Source: Torreya grandis (Eukaryota > Streptophyta > Pinopsida > Cupressales > Taxaceae). Taken from it: 64,000 nucleotides of DNA. The stretch spans positions 559,001-623,000 of the forward strand of contig JARHVA010005354.1 in NCBI GenBank assembly GCA_037957365.1. The letters run 5' to 3'. The notes under the pieces were generated by a model, which was not told the origin of the DNA, searched no databases, and saw only the letters and a list, made by a program, of their open reading frames with translations. This document shows positions 23,080-34,570 of this stretch, piece by piece; position 1 is the stretch's first letter; every line of letters begins with the position of its first letter. Both the position numbers and the translations under genes were made by a program.

Positions 23080-23400
23080 GTAGTAGGTTCAACGTCTTGG
23101 TTTAATGAAGAGGTTCAACGTCTTAGTTCAATGGACTGTTTCATCAACTTGGTTCATTCAATTGAACCATCAGCTTAAACCATTTTGGTTCAAAGCTTGG
23201 TTCAATCGATTGGTTCAATGAAGAGGTTCAACGGTTGGTTCAAATAAAGGGTTCATCGGCTTGAACCATTTTGGGTCAACCAAGTGGTTCAACATTTGGT
23301 TCAACCAATTGGTTCAATGAAGTGGTTCAATAGTTGGTTCAAAGCCATGGTTCAATGGAATGGTTCAATAATTGGTTTATTGCCAAAGTTCAAAGGAGCA
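23080..23400 (+). repeat. GGTTCAA repeat array in element C 5' LTR
   Basis: GGTTCAA or a one-base variant recurs about every 15-30 bp, many times. The same array is at 28,600-28,900 in the 3' LTR, so it was present at insertion. Confidence 0.75.
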
Positions 23401-24447
23401 GTTCAAAATGTAAAAGTTCAAAGGGTGTTTCGAAGGACAAGTGACCTTGCGAAGGGCACTTGGTCAATGAAAATACCCTTTGAAAGGGTCATTTTCAAAA
23501 AGACTAAGGCAAGTCTAAAGCACAATTCTTTTGGACAAAAAGTCTGAAAGAATTTTGAGAAGTCGCGAAAGCAAGAAACCTGAAGGAATTCACAAATTGG
23601 AAAATGGAACAATTTTTGAAGAATTTTTGTCTGTGGGAAATTTTTGTGGACAATTTGTTTGTGGGAATTGTCCATGGGAATTTGCCTAGGGAAAAGCTAG
23701 GGGAAAATACCTGCGAGAATTGTCTGCGAGAATTTGCAAAAGGCCACCGAAGGACCCTGAAGGGCAGGTGCCCTTATGGGGGACTCTCAGCTACCAAATT
23801 AAAGGATACTTTTCTAAAACTGAAGGGTCACCTTCCCTTTGGGAAGACATGAAACAACAAATCTGAAGGAAGAACTCTAGCAACTTACCAGAATAAAGAA
23901 GCTCGAAGGCCATTTGAAGACCGACCTGAAAGGTAGATACCCTTATGGGGGACCCAAAGTGGATCATTTCTTAAGGCCTAAAAGGGCAAGTTCAATCTAG
24001 AAAAGTGCCAAATAGAGAGCTAAAAGATGACCAAGGGGTGACATGCCCGAAGACGTCAAATTCAACACAATGAACTAACTATTGAAAACATAGTGACGGG
24101 CGCGCAAACATCAAATTCAAGACAAAAAAATAATCATTGATCCTTTGAACCTACATACTAGAATGCATTCATAGATTTCAAGGCCAAGACCAACAAAAAT
24201 TAAGGAAGGAATAGAATAGCAAACTGAATCTAGGACCCGATTCAATTAACCAGAAAAGGAGGAATGATGAAGGTAAGATCAGATCGCCAGGTGAACATTG
24301 AAAGTTGCAAACTTTCAATAAGTGTGACTTATTTCCCTGCATTGATAAAATCAAATGGGTAAAATGCCCCTAAGTTGTATCCTATCTTCTTAATATATTC
24401 CAATGCAACATGATGTGTTATTGTTCCCAAGTACTTCTTGAAATGGC

Positions 24448-24455
24448 TATATAAG
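24448..24455 (+). promoter_or_regulatory. TATA box in element C 5' LTR
   Basis: TATATAAG in the context GGCTATATAAGGGACTCTC is conserved in the 3' LTR at 29,952-29,959. Good LTR promoter candidate. Confidence 0.65.
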
Positions 24456-25245
24456 GGACTCTCTTCTATTGTAAATATATCTCTTTTTGACAATTAGAAT
24501 GAACCTCTACCCAAATTGAAAGGCACTTTTGAGACTTTGAGCTCAGTTTGTTAATCATATTTTTTTATTGGAATAAGAAAGCAAGTGATTTTTTAGACTT
24601 TGTGCTGTGATATCTTTGTTGTTAGGGAAATTATTCTTATGTCTTTTTCCTTAATATATCTTTTGTTCCTTTAATTCAACAAGCAGAATTAGTGAGAACA
24701 GTTAGGAAGGTGTCCTGAAGAGTCAAGTGTGGAGAGACTTTGTGCCCCCATAATTTCCTTCAATGTGTTTTCTTTTCATTTATGTGTAAAGGACCTTGGG
24801 ATGACTTTGTGCCCCTCATTGTCCTTCGTATCTTACTCTTGAGCAATTTAGGTGGAGACTTTGTGCTACATTTCAATTTTCTAGTTATTACATCTTTTGC
24901 TACATTTTATTGTTACTACCTAGAGAATTCTTATGGCTTGATGAATAATACTTCTGAAAGAAGAGGAGTGTTTTCTATCATTTTCCTTAAGTTTATCCTT
25001 TGATCTGCATGCATCATCTCTGAAAAAGGAGAGATGGATGGTTTGTCCTACCCTTGAGTATTATTTTCTATTTATATATACATATAGCCTATCTATAGGG
25101 AACCTCCCCTTGATGAGAGGAGAGATCATTCCCCTTCTGATGTGGTTAACCTACACATTTCGATGACTAATCTTCCTACTTTGACTGATCAGACCTATTT
25201 TGTTTATCAGTACACTGATCAACAAAATATTCAACCAACAGTTTT

Positions 25246-25263
25246 TGGTGACTCTGCTAGGGA
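25246..25263 (+). other. Primer-binding site of element C
   Basis: TGGTGACTCTGCTAGGGA starts five bases after the LTR end. I do not assign the tRNA. Confidence 0.7.
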
Positions 25264-25631
25264 TATATAACCCATTATCATTATAACCCTTATCCATTAC
25301 AAACTTTGGCGACTCCATTTCATGTCTTACCCATTATCCATTTATAGCCTTACCATCTTCCTCCACCTTCCTTATTTTATTTGGTCTACAAAACCAGAGC
25401 TACCAGGAAAGTGCACAGTTTAAAGTCTCAAGCTTTAACTGAAGCAAGATCAATTCTTTTCCATTTTTGTTTCACAATCTGGCAGATTCAAGGTATACAC
25501 GAAGCTAAAGGGATAAAGGTATCATTGACCCTATATTCAAGTTGGTACAACAAAGTGATTTTGATCTGTTTCCTTCACCATCTCATCTCCAATGAACCAA
25601 GAGTTTTCCTCCTACTAAAGTCATATCTTCA

Positions 25632-26982
25632 TTGCCAGATGAAGTATCTACTTTTGATGTTGATAAAGATTTGCCTATAATTACTCCTCTGAGATTTTTT
25701 ATCCCTCCTTTTCATAATCCTAAAATGGCAATTCAAGGCCCATGGGGTAATGCTTTTAGTCCTCTCAATCTTACTCCACCTCTACATAAGCTTCCACGTA
25801 GTTATAGAAAGAGTTTCCCCAAATTCTATGGTGATGGGAAAGTTCATCCTAATGAACACATTGCAGCCTTCAGCATAGCTTGTGGAGTAACCGGAGTAGA
25901 ATTTGAAGATGTAGCAGTCAAGCTTTTTATGGAGACACTACAAGGTGCTATTACAGATTGGTTTTATCATCTACAGGCTTGGTCAGTAACCAATTGAATA
26001 CTCTCAAAGCTAAGTTTGAAGCCAGATTCAAACCTATAGAAGATGCACATGCACTTCTAGCTCAACTTACACAGATGAAGAAAGATCCTTATGAACCAAT
26101 GAGAGAATTCATACCAAATTTGAAAAATTGAGAAACAAAATTCTAGTAATTGCTCAACCTAAAACTAAGAATCTCAAATGCTTCTTCATTAATTCTCAGT
26201 TTCCTGAGGTTAGTTTTCTTTTGAGACATGCTAGTCAAAAAGATCTTGCTATAGCTCAACTTTTAGACACTGAGGTAGAAGATGATCTCATCTTAGCAAG
26301 GAAAATAAGAAGAGATCCAAATAGAAATAGACCTTCATCATATTTTGAATATGCATCTACAAGCACCACTGATCCAATGGTGCAAAAGCTGGTAAATGAA
26401 GTACTAGCCTTGAAAAAGAAAATGGCACAAGGAATGTCTTCTACTCCTTCATACAGAGATATGCCAAGAAGGACATTCTCAAATTAGTCATATTAGAGAA
26501 ATGCTACCAAGAATCAAGGGAAATAGAATCACCTTCCTCCCCTACAAGGGAAACTTGCCCTGGAAGCTCTTCCAACCAATTTAGTAATGGGATGTCTTGA
26601 AACAAAATTTGAGTTCTCTTTTTAGCCTGAATTGAATCAAGAAAATGACACTGATCTCCTTGAAGACAATCAAGAAGAATTAGCTGGCGACTCCCACATT
26701 AGTTTCTTGAACTACCAAGATGAACCCAAAAGCAAAGGAGAAGCTATTGATGGATCATATGCAGTGTTTACCATATCCAAGAACCAATCAGTCCAGAAAG
26801 CTGATAAAGGGAAGATAGAGGAGCAACCTCAACTAGTAGTTATGATTCTTAAGCGTGGAACCCCTCTTCCTTTTCAGTCAAAGGATTTGATGATCACTCA
26901 AAATGTAAGTACATCAATTTCACCTTCACCTTCTACTCCCATTTCACAAACCAGCCCTCCTCCCATACCTCCTAAAACTTAG
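25632..26982 (+). pseudogene. gag: Element C gag, frameshifted
   Basis: The 121-codon piece 25,632-25,997 has PRSYRKSFPKFYGDGKVHPN and AVKLFMETLQGAITDWFYHL, the capsid core. After a shift near 25,997 the frame gives LKAKFEARFKPIEDAHALLA and, after a second shift near 26,130, the 119-codon piece with FFINSQFPEVSFLLRHASQK. The 116-codon piece 26,632-26,982 is an acidic to Ser/Pro-rich gag-PR linker. These are much better kept than in A and B, with normal Gln codons, in line with a younger insertion. Confidence 0.8.
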
Positions 26983-27081
26983 AAAGTTAAAGTGTTTTCC
27001 TTTGTTACTAGTCCAATTTAGCCATTTGACATAATTGATCATGTCAAAAAGACAAAAATACAAATTTTTGAATTTGAATAC

Positions 27082-27790
27082 TTGCAGTCCAATCCTGATC
27101 AATTGGATAAGTTGGTCCAATGTATCAAGAACCAAACCATTCTTGTAGGGAAAAAGGCTAAAAAGATAATTTTTGATTCTCTAAAGAACATGCCCATTTT
27201 GAATAATCTTTTTATTACTCCTCCAGCTACCCCTGGGAAAATAGAGCCTTTATATGTTTCCCTGTTAATAAATGGTTATCAGCTCAACAATTGCATCATT
27301 GATTTTGGGGCATCTGACAATGTCATGCCTACTAAAGTAGCTGAGTCTCTTGGTCTCACACTGACCAAAACATTTGGGAGATGTTTTTCCATGGAGATTA
27401 AACAAGTACCATTGTTGGGGCAAATTAAAGATGCCCAATTTGCATTGGTAGCCTTTCTAGACAAGAGAATCAAGATGACTATCTTGGTGGCTGACGTCCA
27501 GCATCCTATGGCATCTTGCTTGGATGAAATTTTTGCAAAGATGTGGGAGGAGAACTAAGCATGGACCTGTCTAAAGCAAGGATCCCTATCTAAAGCATGA
27601 TGAAGAGATTGCTCCTTGAAAAGGAGGCAAAATATGTGGTCATCCAAACATCATCCCCTACAACACAAATTCTGTTTGAGTCTTTAGGCAGGGGTAATTA
27701 TTTCCTTACCATAGAGGATGTTCATGTTTATATAGATGAAAGACCTGTAGCTATTAATCCAAGAATTGATCCAAATAAGACTTTAAGATA
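27082..27790 (+). pseudogene. pol: Element C aspartic protease
   Basis: The 158-codon piece 27,082-27,558 has a retropepsin core: PLYVSLLINGYQLNNCIIDF then GASDNVMPTKVAESLGLTL. The active-site turn reads D-F-G instead of D-S/T-G. The flap and C-terminal part follow (GRCFSMEIKQVPLLGQIKDA, MTILVADVQ). A shift near 27,555 moves to 27,597-27,791 (LLLEKEAKYVVIQTSSPTTQ), the usual linker to aRH. Confidence 0.8.
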
Positions 27791-27791
27791 A

Positions 27792-28127
27792 TTGGTAGAG
27801 CACAGTTTAAGTAAGGAAGGATCTTCCATCTCTAATGAAGAGAAATCTGATAAGAGATCAGCTTCTGATGATGACAACAATTCTTCCACCAATGATGAAG
27901 TTGGGACTATGTTGATATCTCCTCAAGGAGATATTCTTCCTTCATGCAATTTACAAGTCAACAACACCAAAAACACAGCTGGATGTGAATCTCTGGTGCT
28001 TGGATTGAAGATTGCTCAAGATGAAAAAGTCAAACTCCTTCACATCAAAGGAGATGTTAAGCTGATAGTTTGTCAAGAATTTGATGTGGACAATCCAATC
28101 ATGTGCTGGACTAAATTAGAAGAATGA
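27792..28127 (+). pseudogene. pol: Element C aRH-type RNase H, partial
   Basis: The 111-codon piece contains EVGTMLISPQGDILPSCNLQ, NNTKNTAGCESLVLGLKIAQ, then KVKLLHIKGDVKLIVCQEF. These align with the aRH of elements B and D (NNMAKYEALILGL in D). The N-terminal FDGS part is replaced by a Ser/Asp/Asn-rich stretch and the C-terminal third is cut. It follows protease directly, so aRH came before RT here too, although RT itself is deleted. Confidence 0.7.
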
Positions 28128-28330
28128 CCAATTATGGTAATGGACCATGCTACTACAAATCAAAATTAGGCAAAGGAACCCTTTGCTAAGAAAGCAAGGA
28201 GTAATGGTTTTTAGTTTGAAGACCACGTCCTGCCTTGGAATAAAAAGAAGAAAAGGCCAAGAGGAAGACACAAAAAATTGGTTTCCTGGTGGAGATCTCC
28301 ATTTACCTGTCACCGTTTCTGGGGGGAAAA
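28128..28330 (+). other. Element C deletion junction and purine tract
   Basis: No family is recognised between aRH and the 3' LTR: this is where RT, RH and INT are missing. GGGGGGAAAA at 28,321-28,330 followed by TG is a good purine tract candidate. Confidence 0.5.
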
Positions 28331-30743
28331 TGTCTTCTTGTTGGTTTATCAGAATAGAGCACTATTTTCAATGTCTCCCAAGAAGTAGCATCTGAAATAC
28401 TTCAATAGTATATGAAGTATCAGATCATTCCATCTATATATATGTATATTTGTATAGTTTTTAATTCTATTTTGCTTTGTTAGTTTCCTTTTTGATGCAT
28501 TTAATTTTTGGGTAGCATGACTCTGTAGCCCAATTGTACACATGACTCTGTATTTCAAACAAAAATCTCCATCGACAAGCATCAGTAGGAAGTTTAATGA
28601 AGAGGTTCAACATCTTGGTTCAACGAAGAGGTTCAACATCTTGGTTTAATGGAGTGTTTCATTAGCTTGGTTCATTCAATTGAACCATCAGCTTGAACCA
28701 TTTTAGTTCAAATCTTGGTTCAATTGATTGGTTCAACGAAGAGGTCCAATAGTTGGTTCAAACAAAGGGTTCATTGGCTTGAACCATTTTCGTTCAACCA
28801 AGTGGTTCAATGTTTAGTTCAACCAATTAGTTCAATAGTTGGTTCAAAGTCATGGTTCAATGGAATGGTTCAGCAGTTGGTTCATTGCCAAAGTTCAAAG
28901 GAGCAGTTCAAAATGCAAAAGTTCAAAGGGCCTCCCGAAGGACAAGTGCCCTTGCAGAGGGCACTTGGTCAATGAAAATACCCTTTGGAAGGGTCATTTT
29001 CAAAAAGACTAAGGCAAGTCTAAAGCACATTTCTTTTAGACAAAAAGTCTAAAAGAATTATGAGAAGTTGCGGAAGCAAGAAACTCAAAGGAATTCACAA
29101 ATTGGTAAACAAAATAATTTTTATGGACTTTTTGTCTACGGGAAATTTCTGTAGATAATTTGTCTGTGGGAATTATCTATGGGAATTTGCCTGGGGAAAA
29201 GATCGAGGAAAAAACCTATAGGAATTGTCTGCGAGAATTTGTGAAAGGCCACTGAAGGACCCCGAAGGGCAAGTACCCTTACAGGGGACTCTCAGCTACC
29301 AAATTAAAGGATACTTTTTTGAAACTGAAGGGTCACCTTCCCTTTAGGAAGACATGAAACAATAAATCTGAAGGAAGAACTCTAGCAACCTGCCAGAATA
29401 AAGAAGCCTGAAGGCCATCTGAAGACTGACCCAAAAGGTAGATACCCTTGCAGGGGACCCAAAGTGGATCATTTCTTAAGGCCCAAAAGGGCAAGTCCAA
29501 TCCAAAAAAGTGCCAAAAAGAGAGCTAAAAGAGGACCAAGGGGTGATGCACCCGAAGACGTCAAATTCAACACAACGAACTAATCATTGAAAACATAGTG
29601 ATGGGCATGCAAAGTCAAATTCAAGACAACAAAATAACCATTGATCCTTTGAACCTACAAACCAAAATGCATTCACAAACTTCAAGGCCAAGACTAACAA
29701 AAATCAAGGAAGGAATAGAATAGCAAACTAAATCCAGGACCCAATTCAATTAACTAGAAAAGGAGGAACGATGAAGGTAAGATCAAATCGCCAGGTGGAA
29801 ATTGAAAGTTGCAAACTTTCAATAAGCATGACTTGTTTCCCTACATTGATAAAATCAAATGGGTAAAACACCCCTAAGTTCCAACTTGTCTTCTTAATAG
29901 ATTCTAACACAACATGATGTGTTACTGTTCCCAAGTACTTCTTGAAATGGCTATATAAGGGACTCTCTCCTATTGTAAATATATCTCTTTTTGACAATCA
30001 GAATGAACCTCTACCCAAATTGAAAGGCACTTCTGAGACTTTGAGCTCGGTTTGTTAATCATATTTTGTTATTGGAATAAGAAAGCAAGTGATTTTTCAG
30101 ACTTTGTGCTGTGATATCTTTGTTGTTGGGGAAACTGTTCTTATATCTTTTCCCTTAATATATCTTCTGTTCCTTTAATTAAACAAGCAAAATTAGTGAC
30201 AACAGTCAGGAAGGTGTCCTGAAGAGTCAAGTGTGGAGAGACTTTTTTCCCCCATAATTGCCTTCAGTGTGTTTTCTTTTCATTTCTATGTAAAGGACCT
30301 TCGCATGACTTTGTGCCCTCATTGTCCTTCATATCTTACTCTTGAGAAATTCAGGTGGAGATTTTGTGCTACATTTTGATTTGCTAGTTATTATATCTTT
30401 TTCTACATTTTTCTATTACTACCTAGAGTATTCTTGTGGCTTGCTAAATAATACTTCTAAAATAAGAGGAGTGTTTTCTATCATTTTCCTTGAGTTTCTC
30501 CTTTGATCTGCATGCATCATCTCTAAAAAAAGAGAGATGGATGGTTTGTCCTACCCTTGAGTATTATTTTCTATTTATATATACATATAGCCTATCTATA
30601 TGGAGCCTCCCCTTGATGAGAGGAGAGATCAGTCCCCTTCTGATGTGGTAAACCTACACATTTGGATGACTAATCTTCCTACTTTGGCTGATCAGACCTA
30701 TTTTGTTTATCAGTACGCTGATCAACAAAATATTCAACCAACA
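28331..30743 (+). repeat. Element C 3' LTR
   Basis: It matches the 5' LTR from 28,556 to its end CCAACA. The stretch 28,331-28,555 stands where the LTR tip should be but does not align with the 5' LTR tip, so the start is placed by the purine tract. CCCAT follows at once. Confidence 0.8.
29952..29959 (+). promoter_or_regulatory. TATA box in element C 3' LTR
   Basis: TATATAAG, same context as at 24,448. Confidence 0.6.
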
Positions 30744-30748
30744 CCCAT
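30744..30748 (+). repeat. Target-site duplication of element C, right
   Basis: CCCAT lies directly after the LTR end CCAACA and equals 22,673-22,677. Confidence 0.85.
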
Positions 30749-30769
30749 CATAAAATAAATGTTAAGAAT

Positions 30770-31340
30770 GAAGCGGTAAAGTAAAGTCTTCTAGCCTTGG
30801 TATTTATATTTTTACTACTCAAAATCAAGTACAGAAGCCATAACTTGAAGGTTTTAAACAACTATGGACTTCTCACTTTGATGGTGCTAGACCTAAGCAA
30901 GGATTGGGTGTGAGAATTGAGCTGATTAATCCACAAGGTAAAAATTTCTTGGTAGCATATTGATTATAATTTCCATATATGAATAATAGAGCTAAGTATG
31001 AATATTTAATTTTGGGATTACAATTTGCACTTAAGATCAATGTAAAATATATATTATTATTTGGTGACTCAGAGCTGGTGGTTAATTAAGTCAAAAACAA
31101 ATATCAGTGCAAGTTGTCTTATTTAAAAAGGTACAAACATAGAGCATGGGACCTAATTGAAAGCTTTGAAGATTTCAATATAGCAGCCTTTACCAGAGAG
31201 CAAAACCAAGTTGTTGATTCTCTATCTACTACCACTACTAATCTGGAGTCCCTTCAAGAATTTAAGGTAAAGAGGTTTTATATTGAATTGATGCCTTGTC
31301 CCTCTGTTCTTGATAACATAGAATTCTTTTGAGTTTTTTG
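30770..31340 (+). pseudogene. pol: Element B aRH-type RNase H, located before RT
   Basis: The frame reads HFDGARPKQGLGVRIELINP, then NNRAKYEYLILGLQFALKIN and LFGDSELVVN. The open piece 31,114-31,332 gives YKHRAWDLIESFEDFNIAAF and NQVVDSLSTTTTNLE. Asp of FDG, Glu of KYE and Asp of GDSE are the RNase H carboxylates, so the active site is largely kept, but stops occur at about 30,961, 30,967 and 31,087. It follows the protease cut by element C and lies before RT. Confidence 0.8.
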
Positions 31341-31532
31341 ATGATGGCTAGTAAATTATTTAGTTTTTAATCAATTCAGGGGAATTTGAGTCCCAAATCA
31401 TTGATAATAAGGATATTGATCACCTCTATCAAGAAGAATCAAATAGGGAAGGTATTATCCAAATCAAATAAAATTACATCCCATCTAGGTTGATCTCTTT
31501 GTAAAGATCATTTGATATAGACCTCCAAGCTC

Positions 31533-31549
31533 AGTAGATCAAGTAGCCC

Positions 31550-31635
<86 letters not shown>

Positions 31636-31656
31636 CTTTGGGCTACTTGATCTACT
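31533..31656 (+). repeat. Inverted repeat with 20-bp perfect arms around (AT)40
   Basis: AGTAGATCAAGTAGCCCAAA (31,533-31,552) and its exact reverse complement (31,637-31,656) flank about 80 bp of pure AT/TA dinucleotides. The whole can form a long hairpin or cruciform. It lies in the aRH-RT spacer of element B and breaks coding similarity there. Confidence 0.85.
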
Positions 31657-31849
31657 ATATATCACAAACCATGATATGTTAATATCAGTCTCAACTGCAC
31701 CCCAAAAGAAAGATATTGAGTGAAGGATCTAATCACTTAGTATAGAGATGCCATTGCTTGGACATATGAGGATTTGAGAGTATATGATTGATAAGTCATT
31801 ACTCATATTATCCCTTTGAATATATATCATAATACATTCAAATAGAGAT

Positions 31850-32590
31850 AGAGATGATTCAAAACTATGTTGGAGCCTCTCATTCATAAAGAAGTGAAGA
31901 AGTTGTTAAGTGCAAAAATTATCTTCCCAATCAGACATTCTATCTGAGTGGTCAATTTGGTCCCAATAAGAAAGAAGAATAATGAGATAAGACTCTATGT
32001 AGATTTTAGGAATCTAAATAAGGATAATAAAAAGGACAATTATCCCCTGCCTTCTCTAGATGAGGTGATATAGATAGTAAGTGGTTCCAGAATGATGTCC
32101 TTCTTGGATGGATTTTCAAGCAATAATCAAGTATTGGTGCAATCTAAGGATAGAATGAAGACTAAATTTACCATGAAATGAGGAACTTATGCATATTAGA
32201 GGATGTGATTTGGTATAATAAATTTAGGGGGATACTTTTCAATGCACCATGGATCACACATTCAAAATGCTAAAAATAAAATACATAATCATTTATATGG
32301 ATGATCTTTTAGTTTTTTCAAATAACATAGATGATCATAGAAGCCACCTTCAGTCCATATTCAAGAGATGAAGAATGTTTGGTGTTTCATTAAACCCAAA
32401 AAAGAAAATATTTGGAGTCACTAAAGGTAAGATCTTAGGACACATCATCACTAAGGATGGGATCACCATTGATGTAGACAAAATTCAAAGAATTTGAAAG
32501 ATTGCACCACCAAATAACAAGGAGGATCTCAAATCATTCTTCAAAAAGATTAATTTCATAAGGAAGTTCATCTTATGATTTGTAGATATT
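31850..32590 (+). pseudogene. pol: Element B reverse transcriptase remnant
   Basis: Several frames are needed. The clear pieces are LYVDFRNLNKDN near 31,995, LPSLDEV near 32,050, MSFLDGF near 32,096, the catalytic YxDD as IIIYMDDLLVFSNNIDDHRS near 32,285-32,340, and FGVTKGKILGHIITKDGI near 32,410. The same motifs are found in element E on the opposite strand. Frameshifts and stops are dense. Confidence 0.8.
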
Positions 32591-32639
32591 TTTAGACCCA
32601 TAAACACCATGTTAAAATAGAGTGGAGGGTTGAAGCCTG

Positions 32640-33070
32640 AAAGTCCTAGGACATTAAAGCTGTAATATCACAAGCTCTAATATTAATTAGTCTAAATTTC
32701 ATGAAAGATTTCTACCTATATTCATTTGCTTTAGAACATACAATTGTTATAATTATAACATAAAATAATAATGAAACTGAGCATCCAATTATGTTCATGA
32801 GAAAAAATATGAAGGATGCAAAACTTAAGTATTCCATGATTGACAAACAAAATTTTGACCTTGTCAAAGTCATAAAGAAATTTCAATACATCTTAAGGAA
32901 TAAAATCATTGTCATTGTACCTGATCCTACTATCAAGCTCACCTTAAAATCGAATGAATTAGGAAAATTCCAAGGTAAGTGGATACCAAAATTATAAGAA
33001 TTTAATATAGAAATCAAGCCTACAAAAATTGTTCAAGGTTAAGGCATCATTTAACTCATGATTGAACATG
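32640..33070 (+). pseudogene. pol: Element B RNase H (standard) remnant
   Basis: About 32,690-32,790 reads FYLYSFALEHTIVIII. The open piece 32,791-32,997 gives MKDAKLKYSMIDKQNFDLVK and FQYILRNKIIVIVPDPTIKL, a typical gypsy RNase H with its connection segment. A stop at about 32,995 precedes EFNIEIKPTKIVQG, the C-terminal strand. Confidence 0.7.
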
Positions 33071-33179
33071 ATCCATGCATCACCATTAAAGAGATATGTG
33101 AAGCTCAAGTATCCAAGGGAGAATGGTCTACTAATGTCATATAGTATTTGATTATAGGTACTTGTTCCCCAGAACTTAA

Positions 33180-34398
33180 AAGAGAATGAAGGAGATATTT
33201 AAGGCTTATATTTGCTCATTACATGATTAAGAATGGAGTTCTCTATAGAAGAAATTACGAAGTCCTTTACCTTTGGTATGTGTTTACAGATGAAGCTAAA
33301 TAAATTTTAGGAAACCTATAGTAGAAAATAGGTAGTGGTCATCCTTTTTGGAATTACAAAACCCATAAGGTTTTAAGAATGGGCTATTATTGGCTAAAAG
33401 TTTTCAAGGATGCTCACACTCATGTGAGGAAGTGTCATGGATGTCAATCTTTAGCCAAAAGGGAAGTATACACAACAATGCCCTTATAGTTGGTTATTGA
33501 AGGAAGGCCATTTACCCAATGGGATTTGTACTTCTTTGTCATCATCAACCTAAACTCCTTAGAAGGTGATGAATTCATGCTTACTACTACTAGCTACTGT
33601 ACTAGATGGATCAAAGCCATAGCCACAAATAATTCTAGAGCACAAGATGTGATTCATTTCTTGGAGGAACACATAAAAACCATATTTGGCATGCCCATTT
33701 CTTTGGTTTGTGATAATGTAATGGATTCATATTACTAAAATCTATTGAGTGGGCACATGATAACTAGATTATTATCAGGTCAATCTCTAACCATTACCCC
33801 TAAGAAAATGGACTAGTAGAATCAATAAACAAAAATCTAATAGATGAAATTAAGAAATCAAAAAGGGACAAGCCCAAAGACTAGCACAACTTATTAAAGT
33901 ATGATCTTTGGGTAGACTAAATGAGACAAGAAAAACCTTAAAACTTCACCCTATCTATTAGTATATGGATGCAGGCCTATATTTCCAATTATGTTGAAAT
34001 TACCCATTTATTAGTTCATGTAGGACTACATGGAACCATGTGTTGAAATAGAGTCAAGATTTTTGGAAATAATAGAAATGGAATATTCAAAGACTGAGAC
34101 CTTACAAACATTCAAAAAACATCAGGATGTGGTCAAGAGGTGGTTTGATAAGAGAGAAAAGGTCAAAGCATTTAGGATTTCAAATGTAGTGTTACTTTGG
34201 GATAAAGTCCATGACAAGAAAGGACAACATGATAAGTTTGCCCCATTATGGATTGGACCATACCATATTTTGGATATCATGGGAAATAATGCATTTCATT
34301 TAAAGGACCTACAAGGCAATGAGCTTACATATCCAGTCAACAGACAATTCCTAAATAACTATTTTAGGGATGTGTTATCTATACATATTACTGATTGA
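33180..34398 (+). pseudogene. pol: Element B integrase remnant
   Basis: The zinc-binding domain is visible as HPFWNYKTHKVLRMGYYW and VRKCHGCQ. The open piece 33,490-33,738 holds the start of the core (GRPFTQWDLYF, TTSYCTRWIKAIATNNSRAQ, then LVCDNV, where the second catalytic Asp would be). The region of the catalytic Glu is broken. The 122-codon piece 34,030-34,398 is an uninterrupted C-terminal domain: RISNVVLLWDKVHDKKGQHD, KFAPLWIGPYHIL, ending shortly after NRQFLNNYF. It would insert the DNA copy. Confidence 0.85.
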
Positions 34399-34424
34399 TG
34401 AAAGACAAACGTGTAGTTATAGGA

Positions 34425-34570
34425 TTAGTTTAGATTTCCTAATTTATTAGTTTAGTTTCCCACTTTCTTAGATTGATTTTCCTACTTTCCTAGTTTAGTT
34501 TACTACTTTTTTAGTTTTAGTTTCTTACTTTCTTAGTTTAGTTTCCTACTTTTCTTGGTTTAGTTGTTTT
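34425..34570 (+). repeat. Short tandem array in element B 3' region
   Basis: Five to six imperfect units of about 20-25 bp containing CTACTTTCTTAGTTTAGTTT. Confidence 0.65.

Larger units (their letters stand above)
22678..25240 (+). repeat. Element C 5' LTR
   Basis: It starts TGTTGTCCC and ends CAACCAACA, and is about 2.56 kb. From 23,049 on it matches the 3' LTR from 28,556. It holds three kinds of repeat array, a TATA box at 24,448 and a T-rich R-U5-like part. The first 370 bp find no clear match in the 3' LTR. Confidence 0.9.
22678..30743 (+). mobile_element. Element C: internally deleted Tat-type gypsy element nested in element B
   Basis: A pair of LTRs (22,678-25,240 and about 28,331-30,743) is flanked by the 5-bp duplication CCCAT. 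The interior of about 3.1 kb has a primer site, gag, PR and part of aRH. RT, RH and INT are missing. Hand comparison of about 395 bp of LTR gives about 6% difference, so it is younger than its host element B. Element B's pol resumes right after the second CCCAT. Confidence 0.9.

Noticed and set aside
23080..23400. CRISPR-like or tRNA-derived array because of repeated GGTTCAA
   Set aside because: Spacing is irregular, there are no spacers of constant length and no tRNA fold; the array sits in a plant LTR.
24740..25003. 87-codon Cys/Phe-rich open frame in element C's LTR
   Set aside because: It lies in the T-rich R-U5 part of the LTR. It is not open in the 3' LTR copy.
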